Shown here piece by piece: positions 26,868 through 35,198 of a stretch of DNA of 64,000 nt (positions are counted from its first letter, which is position 1; every line of letters begins with the position of its first letter). Source of the stretch: DATGKG01 sp963851325 (GTDB taxonomy: Bacteria > Desulfobacterota > Binatia > Binatales > Binataceae); the NCBI GenBank assembly GCA_963851325.1, contig CAWKOR010000001.1:992001-1056000 (forward strand), written 5' to 3'. Below the pieces are notes generated by a model. That model made no database searches. It saw nothing but the letters and a program-made list of their open reading frames with translations, and was not told where the DNA came from. Made by a program: the position numbers and the translations under genes.

Positions 26868-27338
26868 GTGAGATCTCAAGTTAGCTCCAAAGCTCCACTC
26901 CTCCGCCGCAATGGTTTGCCGCTTCCGATGCTGACCGTCCCCAGCGATTTCATGTGCGTTCGATACAATGCCGCGCGGCATCCGTTGGCCGGGCGCGCAT
27001 CGATATTCGATGAAGGCGCCAATTGCCAGCGCTTCGTCTTCGAGTTGCTCAGCCACTTCGGCTATGAAGTCGGCGCGATGCGCTCGAGCGAGCTGTGGGA
27101 CGATCGCCGATTCACCCGCCCGGTTCGTTGCATGCGCGAGTTGGACATCCTGATGTTCAATCGCACCGACAAGGCCTGGGGCGCGCACCTCGCCCTATGC
27201 CTTGGAAACCGGCTTGGGATCCATCTTTCAAAGGAACTCGGGCGGCCGGCGGTTTGGAACGTCGCGGAGTTCTATCGCCACGAGCGCTACCGGACACTAG
27301 TGGGGATCAAGCGCCCTATCGTCCATTCGCGACCGTAG
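26868..27338 (+). CDS. NlpC/P60-like cysteine hydrolase
   Basis: Up to 156 residues. The catalytic pattern of the NlpC/P60 superfamily is present: EGANCQRFVFELLSHFGYEVG (Cys53), ELDILMFNRTDKAWGAHLALCLG (His107) and RLGIHLSKELGRPAVW (His119, possible third member). No signal peptide, so it should act in the cytoplasm unless exported otherwise. GTG 26868 lies 19 bases after the ATPase stop; ATG 26928 is a shorter alternative without a better ribosome-binding site. Probably one operon with the ATPase. Confidence 0.7.
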   Translation: MRSQVSSKAPLLRRNGLPLPMLTVPSDFMCVRYNAARHPLAGRASIFDEGANCQRFVFELLSHFGYEVGAMRSSELWDDRRFTRPVRCMRELDILMFNRTDKAWGAHLALCLGNRLGIHLSKELGRPAVWNVAEFYRHERYRTLVGIKRPIVHSRP

Positions 27339-27485
27339 CCAATTCTGAGTTCCGCCCTGAGAAACGTCGTCCATTCTTCAACACCACAGGATGCTCCATC
27401 TTCTGGCCGTGGATCTGCCATGCGATGCGCTTGAACCTTGCACCCGTGGCCCAGCCGGTGTAGACGCGGTTTGGGTCGGCCTCGT

Positions 27486-28823
27486 ATGGAAAACTCGAAT
27501 GTAGTCGGGATCACCTGGATAGTCCGAAAGATCGGACGCGAACGCTCTTTGCCGCGAACGGCAACTCTTCTCCTGATGCTGTGCTTCACCAACCCCATGG
27601 TTGGGATCGCATATGCCGCGGACGCGCCCATTACCAAGTCGGTGATATCGGGAACTTCAGCATCGGCGTCGCCTGGAACGACCATCGACCGCGCCAACCT
27701 GAGCAGCTTCGGTGCACTTGTTCCGGCTGCGATGGCCTTCGCGATCGAGCATGGATTGACGGTGCATGTGGTCCCGACCCGGAGCATCCCATTGCCCGAA
27801 GCATATCGGCAGGCGACCGAGCGCTATTCGGCGCAGGTGCGACTCGACGCGCAGGATGCGATGGAGAACTATGTCGCGGGGCTTCCGTTTCCGCTGGTTG
27901 ACTCTGCAGACCCGAAGGCTGCGGTCAAAATCGCCTACAACTGGCATTGGGGACCCTTCATCCCGCCCCAGGTCACGCTGCTCGCCACCCAGAAGACGCG
28001 AGCGTGGACGACCGATCCAGCGCATCCTGGGCAGCTCTTCGAAGATGACGCTCATCGCGATTTCCGCAATGAAGGTAGCTGCGATCAGATCGTCATCGTT
28101 CGCTATATGCACACGATGCAGGAACTGTCCGATTCTCATCATCGTGATTCCCCGGTCGAGTACAAACAGCGCGGCGACTACTGCGGACCCGAACCCAACG
28201 CCTACATCATGATTCAGTATCTGGACCCCTTGCGCAGCAGCGACGCCTGGTTTTTCCCCACCGCGGTGCGGCGCTGGCGGCGGATGAAATGGAAAGGCGG
28301 ATACCCGCATCAATCCTGCACCTATGCATGTGCATCGTTCTGGTGGGAATACGTCCCGCCCAAGACCGAGGCTTACAACTACAAGCTGTTGGGCGAGCAA
28401 CCGCTGCTGGCCTGTCTGGATGCGCAGGGAACCCGGGTCGGAATTCGGCGCAATGAGAGTGCGACGCGATTTGGCCAGCTGGATTGCGAAATCCGCTCCG
28501 CCTACGTCCTCCAGATGACGCCCCGCGAAGCGCCCGAGAACATTCTGCCGGCGAAACTTTTCCTCGATAAGGAGACGTATCTGTTTCTTGGAGCGAAGTT
28601 CTATCGGAGCGGGGCGCCCGATGCATTGGCGCCAATGTGGAACCGGCAGATTTCGGACACGGGCGAAACCCGGATGGTGTTAACCGATGATTTCTACCTC
28701 CCGGGTGATCGACCGCGGTTTCTGCTTTCTTTGAATATGGAGGAGGAACCGAATGTGCTCCGATCCGATCCGCCACCCGACAGTCTCTTCAACTCAAAGG
28801 CTCAACGATACGAACCGCACTAG
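27486..28823 (+). CDS. DUF1329 family secreted outer-membrane protein
   Basis: 445-residue exported protein. Signal segment TATLLLMLCFTNPMVGIAYA follows a basic N-terminus (from ATG 27486). The mature part matches DUF1329: NYVAGLPFPLVDSADPKAAVKIAYN, then YMIQYLDP-like AYIMIQYLDPLRSSDAWFF and the C-terminal KLFLDKETYLFLGAKFYRSG. The fold resembles LolB/LppX lipid-carrier barrels and members are often near RND or steroid-degradation genes. It is 148 bases downstream of the NlpC/P60-like gene on the same strand. Confidence 0.8.
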   Translation: MENSNVVGITWIVRKIGRERSLPRTATLLLMLCFTNPMVGIAYAADAPITKSVISGTSASASPGTTIDRANLSSFGALVPAAMAFAIEHGLTVHVVPTRSIPLPEAYRQATERYSAQVRLDAQDAMENYVAGLPFPLVDSADPKAAVKIAYNWHWGPFIPPQVTLLATQKTRAWTTDPAHPGQLFEDDAHRDFRNEGSCDQIVIVRYMHTMQELSDSHHRDSPVEYKQRGDYCGPEPNAYIMIQYLDPLRSSDAWFFPTAVRRWRRMKWKGGYPHQSCTYACASFWWEYVPPKTEAYNYKLLGEQPLLACLDAQGTRVGIRRNESATRFGQLDCEIRSAYVLQMTPREAPENILPAKLFLDKETYLFLGAKFYRSGAPDALAPMWNRQISDTGETRMVLTDDFYLPGDRPRFLLSLNMEEEPNVLRSDPPPDSLFNSKAQRYEPH

Positions 28824-28850
28824 TGTGCGCTTCACTCCACAAACGAGTTC

Positions 28851-29894
28851 TCACATCGAGAACTGGCCGACGATGCCGTAGAACGGGACGTTCAAGACCT
28901 GCTGCTCGGGATTGTCGGTCTTGATTTGCAGTTGTCCGCGGACCTGACCGTCCGGCGTCCCGCGATGTAGCTGCACGATGATCTTGTAGTCCTTGCTCCC
29001 ATCGATGGGCTCCGCCGAGGCCGATACCGGCACCGCCGTGCTGGTGATGCCGAGCACCTTGAAGGGCTTGCCGCCTTCGTTGGTCAGCTTCACCATCCGG
29101 GTCGCCTCCTGGCCATGCGGCACGATGCCGAATGAAACCTGCGCCGGCGCGACGCTCAAATCGCCCGTCACCTGACCGAACACCTGAACCTGCAACGGAA
29201 TGCGGCTGGTCGTCATCTTGACGGTGTCATCGAAGGTTCCGATCGGCATCGCCTTGGTCAGCGTGATCTTGAGCATGACGCCGGGCTTGCCGTCAGGACG
29301 GTCGGCCTTCTCCACTTTGATCGCGGGATTCGAGTTGGTGATGTTGCTGACCGTGAAGGGATCCTTCCGGTTGGTGAGATCGCTGACGATGACTTCCTTG
29401 GTCATCTCGGTTCCCACTTTCACCTTGCCGAATGCCACATCCGCCGGGGTCGCCGATACTTGCTGCTTGACGACGCCCTGGATGGTCATGATCGCCTGGG
29501 GCGTGTTGGGATCATTGGTAAATGCGGTGATGGTGCGGACCTGGTGACCCTTCTGGAAACGGGTATCGAAACCGACCGCGATCTCGGCCACCTCGCCAGG
29601 CGCGAGGGTGTTCTTGCTCGGCTGCGCCGCGGTGCATCCGCAGGAAGTCTTGACGTGCGAGATAACCAGCCGCCCCTTGCCGACGTTCTTGAGCTTGAAG
29701 GTGTGGTTCACCATCGTGGTTTCAGTTGCGGAGCCAAAATCGAAGAGCGGATTTTCGAGCTGGACCTTCGGCTGCGGTCCGGGTGGCGCGGCATTGGCGC
29801 CCGGGATGACCGGTCCATTCTGAGCCCCGGAGAGCGCCGGAGCGGCCAACATTGCGATAGCGACTACCAGAGCAAAAATAATTCTTTTTGTCAT
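28851..29894 (-). CDS. DUF1573-domain exported protein
   Basis: 347-residue secreted protein with an N-terminal signal (MTKRIIFALVVAIAMLAAPALSGA) and three Ig-like (ASPM/SPD-2-like) repeats. The first repeat is DUF1573: PLFDFGSATETTMVNHTFKLKNVGKGRLVISHVKTSCGCTAA, with the conserved Cys-Gly-Cys. The second and third run from ATPADVAFGKVKVG and APAQVSFGIVPHG. Start at ATG 29894. Function unknown; probably periplasmic or surface scaffold. It converges on the DUF1329 gene. Confidence 0.85.
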   Translation of the reverse strand: MTKRIIFALVVAIAMLAAPALSGAQNGPVIPGANAAPPGPQPKVQLENPLFDFGSATETTMVNHTFKLKNVGKGRLVISHVKTSCGCTAAQPSKNTLAPGEVAEIAVGFDTRFQKGHQVRTITAFTNDPNTPQAIMTIQGVVKQQVSATPADVAFGKVKVGTEMTKEVIVSDLTNRKDPFTVSNITNSNPAIKVEKADRPDGKPGVMLKITLTKAMPIGTFDDTVKMTTSRIPLQVQVFGQVTGDLSVAPAQVSFGIVPHGQEATRMVKLTNEGGKPFKVLGITSTAVPVSASAEPIDGSKDYKIIVQLHRGTPDGQVRGQLQIKTDNPEQQVLNVPFYGIVGQFSM

Positions 29895-30097
29895 GTATGG
29901 GTTGGAATTCGCCCTCCCATCCATGGGCGAACCCTACATATATCGTTTAGGCGGAAGGCGGTCGCGGTCAAGAGGCTTCGGCTCCAGCGCGCGATCATAT
30001 TTCGACGCCCTGCTCCCGAAGCATCGATATCAGGTCGCCCAGCGCCATGCCGGTGGCGAATTTAACGGTCAAGATTTCGCGCACGAGAAGCGGCGGC

Positions 30098-31468
30098 TCA
30101 TCGGCCTGCGGCGCGCGCGGCCTCCGCGACGTGCTCGTAGCGGGTCAGGAAGTCGGTCGCGAAATTGCCCGCGACGAAATCCGGATCGTCGAGGATCTTC
30201 AGATGCAGCGCGATGTTGGTCTTGATGCCGTCGATCATGTACTCGCGCAACGCGGCCTTGGCCCGCGCGATCGCACCCGCGCGATTCTCGGCATGCACAA
30301 TCAGCTTCGCGATCAGCGGATCGTAATGCACCGGCACCCGATAGCCGTCATACAGCGCGGTTTCGACCCGCACCCCGAGCCCGCCCGGCGGATGATGATT
30401 CGACACCACGCCCGGCGACGGAATGTGCGTGTCGGGATCCTCGGCATAAATGCGAAACTCCATCGACGCGCCGTTCATCGTGATGTGTTTCTGCTTCCAG
30501 CGCAGCGGCTCGCCCATCGCCACCCGGATACTTTCCTTTACCAGGTCGGTGCCGGTAACCATTTCGGTGACGCCATGCTCGACCTGGATGCGCGTGTTCA
30601 TCTCGATGAAGTAAAACTCGCCATTGCCGGAGAGCAGGAACTCGACCGTGCCGACGTTCGAATAGCCAACCACATCAGCGGCGCGCACCGCCGCCTTGCC
30701 CATCTTCTCGCGCAGCCGCGCCGTCAGCACTGGACACGGCGACTCCTCGATCACCTTCTGATGGCGGCGCTGAATCGAGCAATCGCGCTCGCCCAGATGA
30801 ATCGCGTGGCGACTCTCGTCGGCGAGAATCTGGAACTCCACGTGACGCGCATGCTCGAGGTATTTCTCCAGATACATCGTGCGCGAATTGAATGCCGCCT
30901 CGCTCTCGCCGCGCGCGATCGGGAACATCCTCAGTAGTTCCTTCTCGTCGCGCACCACGCGCATGCCTTTGCCGCCGCCGCCCGCCGCAGCCTTGATGAG
31001 CACCGGATAGCCGAGCCGCTTGGCATCGGCGAGCGCGTCCTTCACCTCGGTGACGCCCTTGCCCTCGCTGCCGGGAAGCACCGGGACGCCGGCGCGAATC
31101 ATGATGCGGCGCGCGCGAGGCTTGTCACCCATCAAACGGATGTGGCGCGCCTTAGGCCCGACGAAGTTCAGCCCCGACTTGCGGCATGCTTCGGCGAAGT
31201 CGCCATTCTCGCTCAGGAAGCCATAGCCGGGATGGACCGCATCGGCGCCGTAGGTCGTGGCGGCGCTGATGATCGATGGGATGTTGAGGTAACTCGCCTC
31301 AGCCTGTGGCGGCCCGATGCATACCGATTCATCGGCCATGCGAACGTGCAGCGCATCCTTGTCGGCGGTCGAATACACCGCAACCGTGGCGATGCCGAGC
31401 TCGCGGCATGCGCGGATGATGCGGATGGCGATCGTTCCGCGATTTGCGACCAGTAACTTCTTGAACAT
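30098..31468 (-). CDS. accC: Acetyl-CoA carboxylase, biotin carboxylase subunit
   Basis: ATP-grasp enzyme that carboxylates the biotin on AccB, first step of fatty-acid synthesis. 456 residues. Motifs: N-terminal KKLLVANRGTIAIRIIRACRELGI, ADAVHPGYGFLSEN, the Gly-rich lid AAAGGGGKGMRVV, ERDCSIQRRHQKVIEESP and the catalytic FIEMNTRIQVEH. Two positions differ from common AccC: T in NRGTIA (usually E) and G after QVEH (usually P). Both are outside the Arg/Lys catalytic set, and I expect activity. It follows accB with about 110 bases between, including a hairpin. Confidence 0.95.
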   Translation of the reverse strand: MFKKLLVANRGTIAIRIIRACRELGIATVAVYSTADKDALHVRMADESVCIGPPQAEASYLNIPSIISAATTYGADAVHPGYGFLSENGDFAEACRKSGLNFVGPKARHIRLMGDKPRARRIMIRAGVPVLPGSEGKGVTEVKDALADAKRLGYPVLIKAAAGGGGKGMRVVRDEKELLRMFPIARGESEAAFNSRTMYLEKYLEHARHVEFQILADESRHAIHLGERDCSIQRRHQKVIEESPCPVLTARLREKMGKAAVRAADVVGYSNVGTVEFLLSGNGEFYFIEMNTRIQVEHGVTEMVTGTDLVKESIRVAMGEPLRWKQKHITMNGASMEFRIYAEDPDTHIPSPGVVSNHHPPGGLGVRVETALYDGYRVPVHYDPLIAKLIVHAENRAGAIARAKAALREYMIDGIKTNIALHLKILDDPDFVAGNFATDFLTRYEHVAEAARAAGR

Positions 31469-31531
31469 CGAAGCTACCTCTTCAGCCAAGCTCCGGAATC
31501 ATTCAGCCTCACCGGCTGCAATCGCAGCCTG

Positions 31532-31555
31532 CCTCTCCTATTAAGGAGAGGCGTG
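31532..31555 (-). repeat. Intra-operon hairpin between accB and accC
   Basis: GCCTCTCCT-atta-AGGAGAGGC is a perfect 9-base stem inside the accB-accC gap. It has no T-run and may be an mRNA processing or attenuation site. A similar CTCTCC/GGAGAG hairpin is present at 46903-46925 inside the nuo operon. Confidence 0.5.
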
Positions 31556-31578
31556 ATCGGTACTCTGGAGTTGGCCTA

Positions 31579-32088
31579 TCAGCCAACCTCCAGAATCATT
31601 AGAGGCTGGCCATACTCCACCGGATTCCCATTCTCCACCAATATACTTATCACGCGGCCAGTGGTGTCAGCCTCGATCTCGTTCATCATTTTCATCGCCT
31701 CGATGATGCACAATGGTTGACCCTTGCGCACATTGGTCCCTTCCTCGACAAACGGGTCGGCATCAGGCGACGCGGCGCGATAGAAGGTTCCAACCATCGG
31801 GCTCTCCACCAGCTTCTGGTTGGGCTGCAGCTCGATGCCCCCCGGCGGCGGCTTATCGACGGTCGGCGCGGTAACCTTGCCCTCGATTTTGCGATGCAGC
31901 TTGCCGTCGGGAGCGCTGGCTCCCTTCGATGGCGCGACCGCAACCGCGGCATGCGTCGGCTGATGATCGTGCAGGGCCACGGTGCCTCGCACCAGGCGCA
32001 CCTTGCCCTTCTTGTCCTCGATCTCCAGCTCGACGAGGCCGTGTTCATGCATCAGGTTGAGGAGTGCTTTGAGCTCGCGAACATCCAT
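31579..32088 (-). CDS. accB: Acetyl-CoA carboxylase, biotin carboxyl carrier protein
   Basis: 169 residues. N-terminal helix region (MDVRELKALLNLMHEHGLVELEIEDKKGKVRLVRG), a Pro/Ala/Lys-rich linker, and the C-terminal biotinyl domain with the biotin-accepting Lys in IEAMKMMNEIEA. The thumb insertion SPMVGTFYRAASPDADPFVEEG confirms acetyl-CoA carboxylase type rather than other biotin proteins. It sits between aroQ and accC; the more usual neighbour efp is absent. Confidence 0.95.
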   Translation of the reverse strand: MDVRELKALLNLMHEHGLVELEIEDKKGKVRLVRGTVALHDHQPTHAAVAVAPSKGASAPDGKLHRKIEGKVTAPTVDKPPPGGIELQPNQKLVESPMVGTFYRAASPDADPFVEEGTNVRKGQPLCIIEAMKMMNEIEADTTGRVISILVENGNPVEYGQPLMILEVG

Positions 32089-32115
32089 TGCTTCACCGCG
32101 ATGAGGTGTAAGTAG

Positions 32116-32631
32116 TTACGCGCGCTGGCGCCGCGCCGTTTCGACCAGGCTCCGCACGCCGCGCAACGCCAGCGCATAGCCGGGAGCGCCGAAGCCCATG
32201 ATGCGTGCGACCGCGACATCCGCGATGGTGGAGCGATGACGCATCGGTTCACGCCGATAGACATTCGACAGATGTACCTCGATAGCCGGGGCCTCCAGCG
32301 CCAGGATCGCATCGCGAATCGCGATGCTGGTGTGCGTATATCCGGCGGGATTAATCAGCAGCGCATCGATTTTACCACGCGCTTCCTGAATGCGCGTGAT
32401 GATGTCGCCCTCGCTGTTGGATTGAAACGTCTTGACCTTGATACCCAGCTCGGCGCCGAGTTGTTTGAGTTCGCGATCGATGTCCGCCAGCCGGGTGCGG
32501 CCGTAGACCTCGGGCTCGCGCTCGCCCAGAAGGTTCAGGTTGGGCCCATGCACCACCAGCACCCGCAGCGTTTCGATGCCCGAGGAATCGCCCTCCGGCT
32601 TCGCTTCGTCGTCCACTTTCTTGCTCGCCAT
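32116..32631 (-). CDS. aroQ: 3-dehydroquinate dehydratase, type II
   Basis: Third step of the shikimate pathway. 171 residues from ATG 32631, which has GAGG upstream. Signature VVHGPNLNLLGEREPEVYG, catalytic Tyr in the NLLG..EVYG block, QSNSEGDIITRI, INPAGYTHTSIAIRDAI and EVHLSNVYRREPMRHRS (catalytic His). A charged N-terminal extension of about 20 residues (ASKKVDDEAKPEGDSSGIE) precedes the core. First in the aroQ-accB-accC run. Confidence 0.95.
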   Translation of the reverse strand: MASKKVDDEAKPEGDSSGIETLRVLVVHGPNLNLLGEREPEVYGRTRLADIDRELKQLGAELGIKVKTFQSNSEGDIITRIQEARGKIDALLINPAGYTHTSIAIRDAILALEAPAIEVHLSNVYRREPMRHRSTIADVAVARIMGFGAPGYALALRGVRSLVETARRQRA

Positions 32632-32813
32632 CCCCACCAGCCTCTCCCCGCATTCAATCGTTTCGCCGACGTGACTTCAACCGGCGCGCAGGTGAGTTTC
32701 CCACCGATCCCTAACCAATCGGCCAGCGCGCGCCGTGGGCTGTCAGCGGTGAGCGTGCTTGCTACGCCGCAAAGGTTGTACGAACCTCTTCCGGCGCTGT
32801 ATTACAACGGCTC

Positions 32814-33314
32814 ATGAATATCAGAATGAAAGTGAGGATTTCGTTGATGAGGAGTCTGGGAATGGCCTTCAGGTTCTGGTCGAATCTCGCGACCGCGCGC
32901 CGCTGCGGGGTGGTTATCGTGATAGTCGCATTGGCGGCGCTCGCCGCCGGATGCAGCCGCAACTCGAACCCGATCCTGGGCAAGTGGAGCATCGCGCAGC
33001 GCGAAAAAGAACTCGATACTTCTTTCGTTGATGAGCTGATCCAGAACTCCAAAAGCTCGACCGGCGCCACTACGCTGGAATTTCGCCCCGACTCGATTCT
33101 GATTACCGGCAGCGCGCCCGAGCACCTCGAAACCGGCGTCAAGTATTATGTCACCCCGCTCGAGGGAGGCGCGTTCAACGTCCGCATCATGCAGAAGCAG
33201 GGCGGTGATCCCGACAACAACGACGTCGACCTGTGCCACATCGAGCCCGATGGCAAAACCGCGCGGCTCGAATCCCGCAACGCGGTCTATCGTCTATCGC
33301 GCCTGGCCGACTGA
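32814..33314 (+). CDS. Lipoprotein of unknown function
   Basis: 166 residues. A long basic N-terminus is followed by the hydrophobic segment VVIVIVALAALAAGC, whose LAAGC is a lipobox with the lipidated Cys near residue 47. The mature part has NPILGKWSIAQREKELDTS, then alternating strands ending LCHIEPDGKTARLESRNAVYRLSRL, the pattern of a small lipocalin- or DUF-like beta-barrel. A later in-frame Met (MRSLGMAFRFW) may be the true start. It converges on rsmI. Confidence 0.7.
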   Translation: MNIRMKVRISLMRSLGMAFRFWSNLATARRCGVVIVIVALAALAAGCSRNSNPILGKWSIAQREKELDTSFVDELIQNSKSSTGATTLEFRPDSILITGSAPEHLETGVKYYVTPLEGGAFNVRIMQKQGGDPDNNDVDLCHIEPDGKTARLESRNAVYRLSRLAD

Positions 33315-33340
33315 AGAAGGCGCAAGCGATCCCAATCGCG

Positions 33341-34216
33341 CTACTCGGCTTCGCGACGATGCTTCAGCGCCTCCTGGTAAACGTCGCGGCGACTCGCACC
33401 GGTCAGTTTCGAGATGAGCGCGCTCGCCTGCTTCAGGCTTAGCCCCGCCTCGATCAGATCGTCGACAGTGAGCGCGCCGGCCGCCGCAGATGACCCGGCG
33501 TCCTTTTCCGGCGCGCCTTCGACGATGACGACGATCTCGCCGAGCGGCTGCTCGCGCCCGAACCGCTCCGCGAGTTGCGCCACCGAGCCGCGAATCGTTT
33601 CCTCGTAGGTCTTGGTGATCTCGCGCACGACTGCGGCTCCGCGATCGGCGCCAAAGACCTCCGCCATCTCGGCCAGCGTGTTGCCGAGCCGCCGGGCAGC
33701 TTCGTAGAAAATCATCGTGCGCGATTCGGTCCGCAGAGCTTCGAGAGCCTTGCGGCGCGCGGAATCGCGCGCCGGCAGAAATCCTTCGAAGCTGAAGCGA
33801 TTGGTGGCGATGCCGGAAATCGAAAGCGCTGCGATCGCGGCTGAAGGTCCCGGCACCGCGCGCACGGCAATGCCGGCCTCATGAGCCGCGCGCACCAGCC
33901 GATAGCCGGGATCGGAAATCGCCGGAGTTCCCGCATCGGTCACCAGCGCGATGCGCTCGCCGGCCAGCATCCGCTCGATGAGTTCGGGCACCCGGCGTTC
34001 TTCGTTGTGTTCGAAATGGCTGATGAGCGGTTTGCTGATTTGATGCGCCGCGAGCATCACGCCGGTGCGCCGGGTGTCCTCGCATGCGACGAGATCGACC
34101 TCGCGCAAAACCTCCAGCGCGCGAATGGTGATGTCGCCGGGATTCCCAATCGGCATCGCGACGACATAGAGAACGCCCTCCCCCTCACGATGCTTCTGTT
34201 GCGCGCCTCGCGCCAT
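33341..34216 (-). CDS. rsmI: 16S rRNA (cytidine(1402)-2'-O)-methyltransferase
   Basis: Methylates the ribose of C1402 in 16S rRNA with S-adenosylmethionine. 291 residues. Tetrapyrrole-methylase fold signatures: LYVVAMPIGNPGDITIRALEVLREVDLVACEDTRRTGVML, TDAGTPAISDPGYRLVRAAHEAGI and VPGPSAAIAALSISGI. The ATG at 34216 was chosen because it lies just after the VapC-type stop (34222); a GTG at 34237 would overlap it. Confidence 0.94.
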   Translation of the reverse strand: MARGAQQKHREGEGVLYVVAMPIGNPGDITIRALEVLREVDLVACEDTRRTGVMLAAHQISKPLISHFEHNEERRVPELIERMLAGERIALVTDAGTPAISDPGYRLVRAAHEAGIAVRAVPGPSAAIAALSISGIATNRFSFEGFLPARDSARRKALEALRTESRTMIFYEAARRLGNTLAEMAEVFGADRGAAVVREITKTYEETIRGSVAQLAERFGREQPLGEIVVIVEGAPEKDAGSSAAAGALTVDDLIEAGLSLKQASALISKLTGASRRDVYQEALKHRREAE

Positions 34217-34221
34217 CGGCC

Positions 34222-34644
34222 TCAGTCCTTTTCCCAAGGATCGACCAGCTCGATGCCCAAATCTTCGAAGTGTCGCGTGTTGCGGGTTGCGAGCTTCGCA
34301 TGCCGTGAGGAGACGATACCCGCAATCTCGATATCGCGGAATTCCATTTTCTTCCCGACTCTCTGCCGCGACGCGGCGCGACTAGCCGCAGCTCGCGCGG
34401 CTTCATCATCGAACGGGAGAATACGATCTTCGAAATCATCTTTAAGGCAACGCGCGAATGCCTCCTCGAGCTGGCGCCTGCGGCGCGATGGTGGGAGCAA
34501 TTCGAGACCGAAGCGGACCTCAAAAACCGTGACTGCGGTGGTCCAGATCGATTCAGGTGTTTGACGATCGAGCCACGCAACGACCACGGGATCGACGTCC
34601 AATCGCATCATGGCGGAGAGAACGTTGGTATCGAGGACGATCAT
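34222..34644 (-). CDS. PIN-domain toxin, VapC/FitB type
   Basis: Ribonuclease toxin of a type II toxin-antitoxin pair. 140 residues with PIN-domain acidic residues in MIVLDTNVLSAMM (Asp5), TVFEVRFGLELLP (Glu43), a likely third in RDIEIAGIVSSRHAKLATRN and the C-terminal HFEDLGIELVDPW. It starts 10 bases after the antitoxin gene. Toxin activity and RNA target are not visible. Followed by rsmI, which may share the transcript. Confidence 0.85.
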   Translation of the reverse strand: MIVLDTNVLSAMMRLDVDPVVVAWLDRQTPESIWTTAVTVFEVRFGLELLPPSRRRRQLEEAFARCLKDDFEDRILPFDDEAARAAASRAASRQRVGKKMEFRDIEIAGIVSSRHAKLATRNTRHFEDLGIELVDPWEKD

Positions 34645-34654
34645 CGCCCAATGA

Positions 34655-34903
34655 CTACGGCTTGAAAGTCGCTGGGTGAGCCTTGTGACCGCGGACTTCT
34701 CCGATGTCTTCCTTCAGTCCGATACCGGCAAAGCGCCGGCGCAAGCGGCTTCCCAAAGGGAGAGCGGCTGTCTCCTCGGCTCGCACTGCATTTCGAAGGA
34801 TGTCGCGGACCTCCTCTTCCATGCTGTGGCCATGGCGAATGGCGCGGCGCTGCAGGCGACTCTTTACCGCGGCTTCGAGATTTCTGACCACCAGCTGAGC
34901 CAT
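34655..34903 (-). CDS. Ribbon-helix-helix antitoxin, FitA type
   Basis: 82-residue antitoxin. LVVRNLEAAVKSRLQRRAIRHGHSMEEEVRDILRNAV is the FitA-like ribbon-helix-helix DNA-binding domain; the C-terminal part (LGSRLRRRFAGIGLKEDIGEVRG) should bind the PIN toxin. Precedes the toxin by 10 bases in an operon controlled from the palindrome at 34919. Confidence 0.88.
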   Translation of the reverse strand: MAQLVVRNLEAAVKSRLQRRAIRHGHSMEEEVRDILRNAVRAEETAALPLGSRLRRRFAGIGLKEDIGEVRGHKAHPATFKP

Positions 34904-34918
34904 CGAATGCGTGACCTC

Positions 34919-34932
34919 GATATCATGATATC
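34919..34932. promoter_or_regulatory. Palindromic operator of the toxin-antitoxin operon
   Basis: GATATCATGATATC is a perfect 14-base palindrome built of two GATATC half-sites, 15 bases upstream of the antitoxin ATG. This is the expected position for the autorepressor site of a FitA/VapB-type antitoxin. The wider gap 34933-35198 shows no gene. Confidence 0.55.
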
Positions 34933-35198
34933 ATGCCGCAACCTGCCGGCAACTCCAGGTTGAGCGTTCGACTACGGGCCCATCGCTAAGCCACAACGGA
35001 CCACCGTTGCTAAAAGATACGCAAAGCTGTGGCGCTACGGTGTCGAGTTCTTGCGTTGTTCCAGGCCCCAAACTAGATTTCTTTCTGGCCGTCAGGCGGC
35101 CACCTGTCCGCGGAGAGGGCCAAGCCCACCTAACTGCTCGACAACCATAAACCTTTTCCTGCCCGCTAGCGGACATCGGGCGCATAAGGAGAGGGTCT

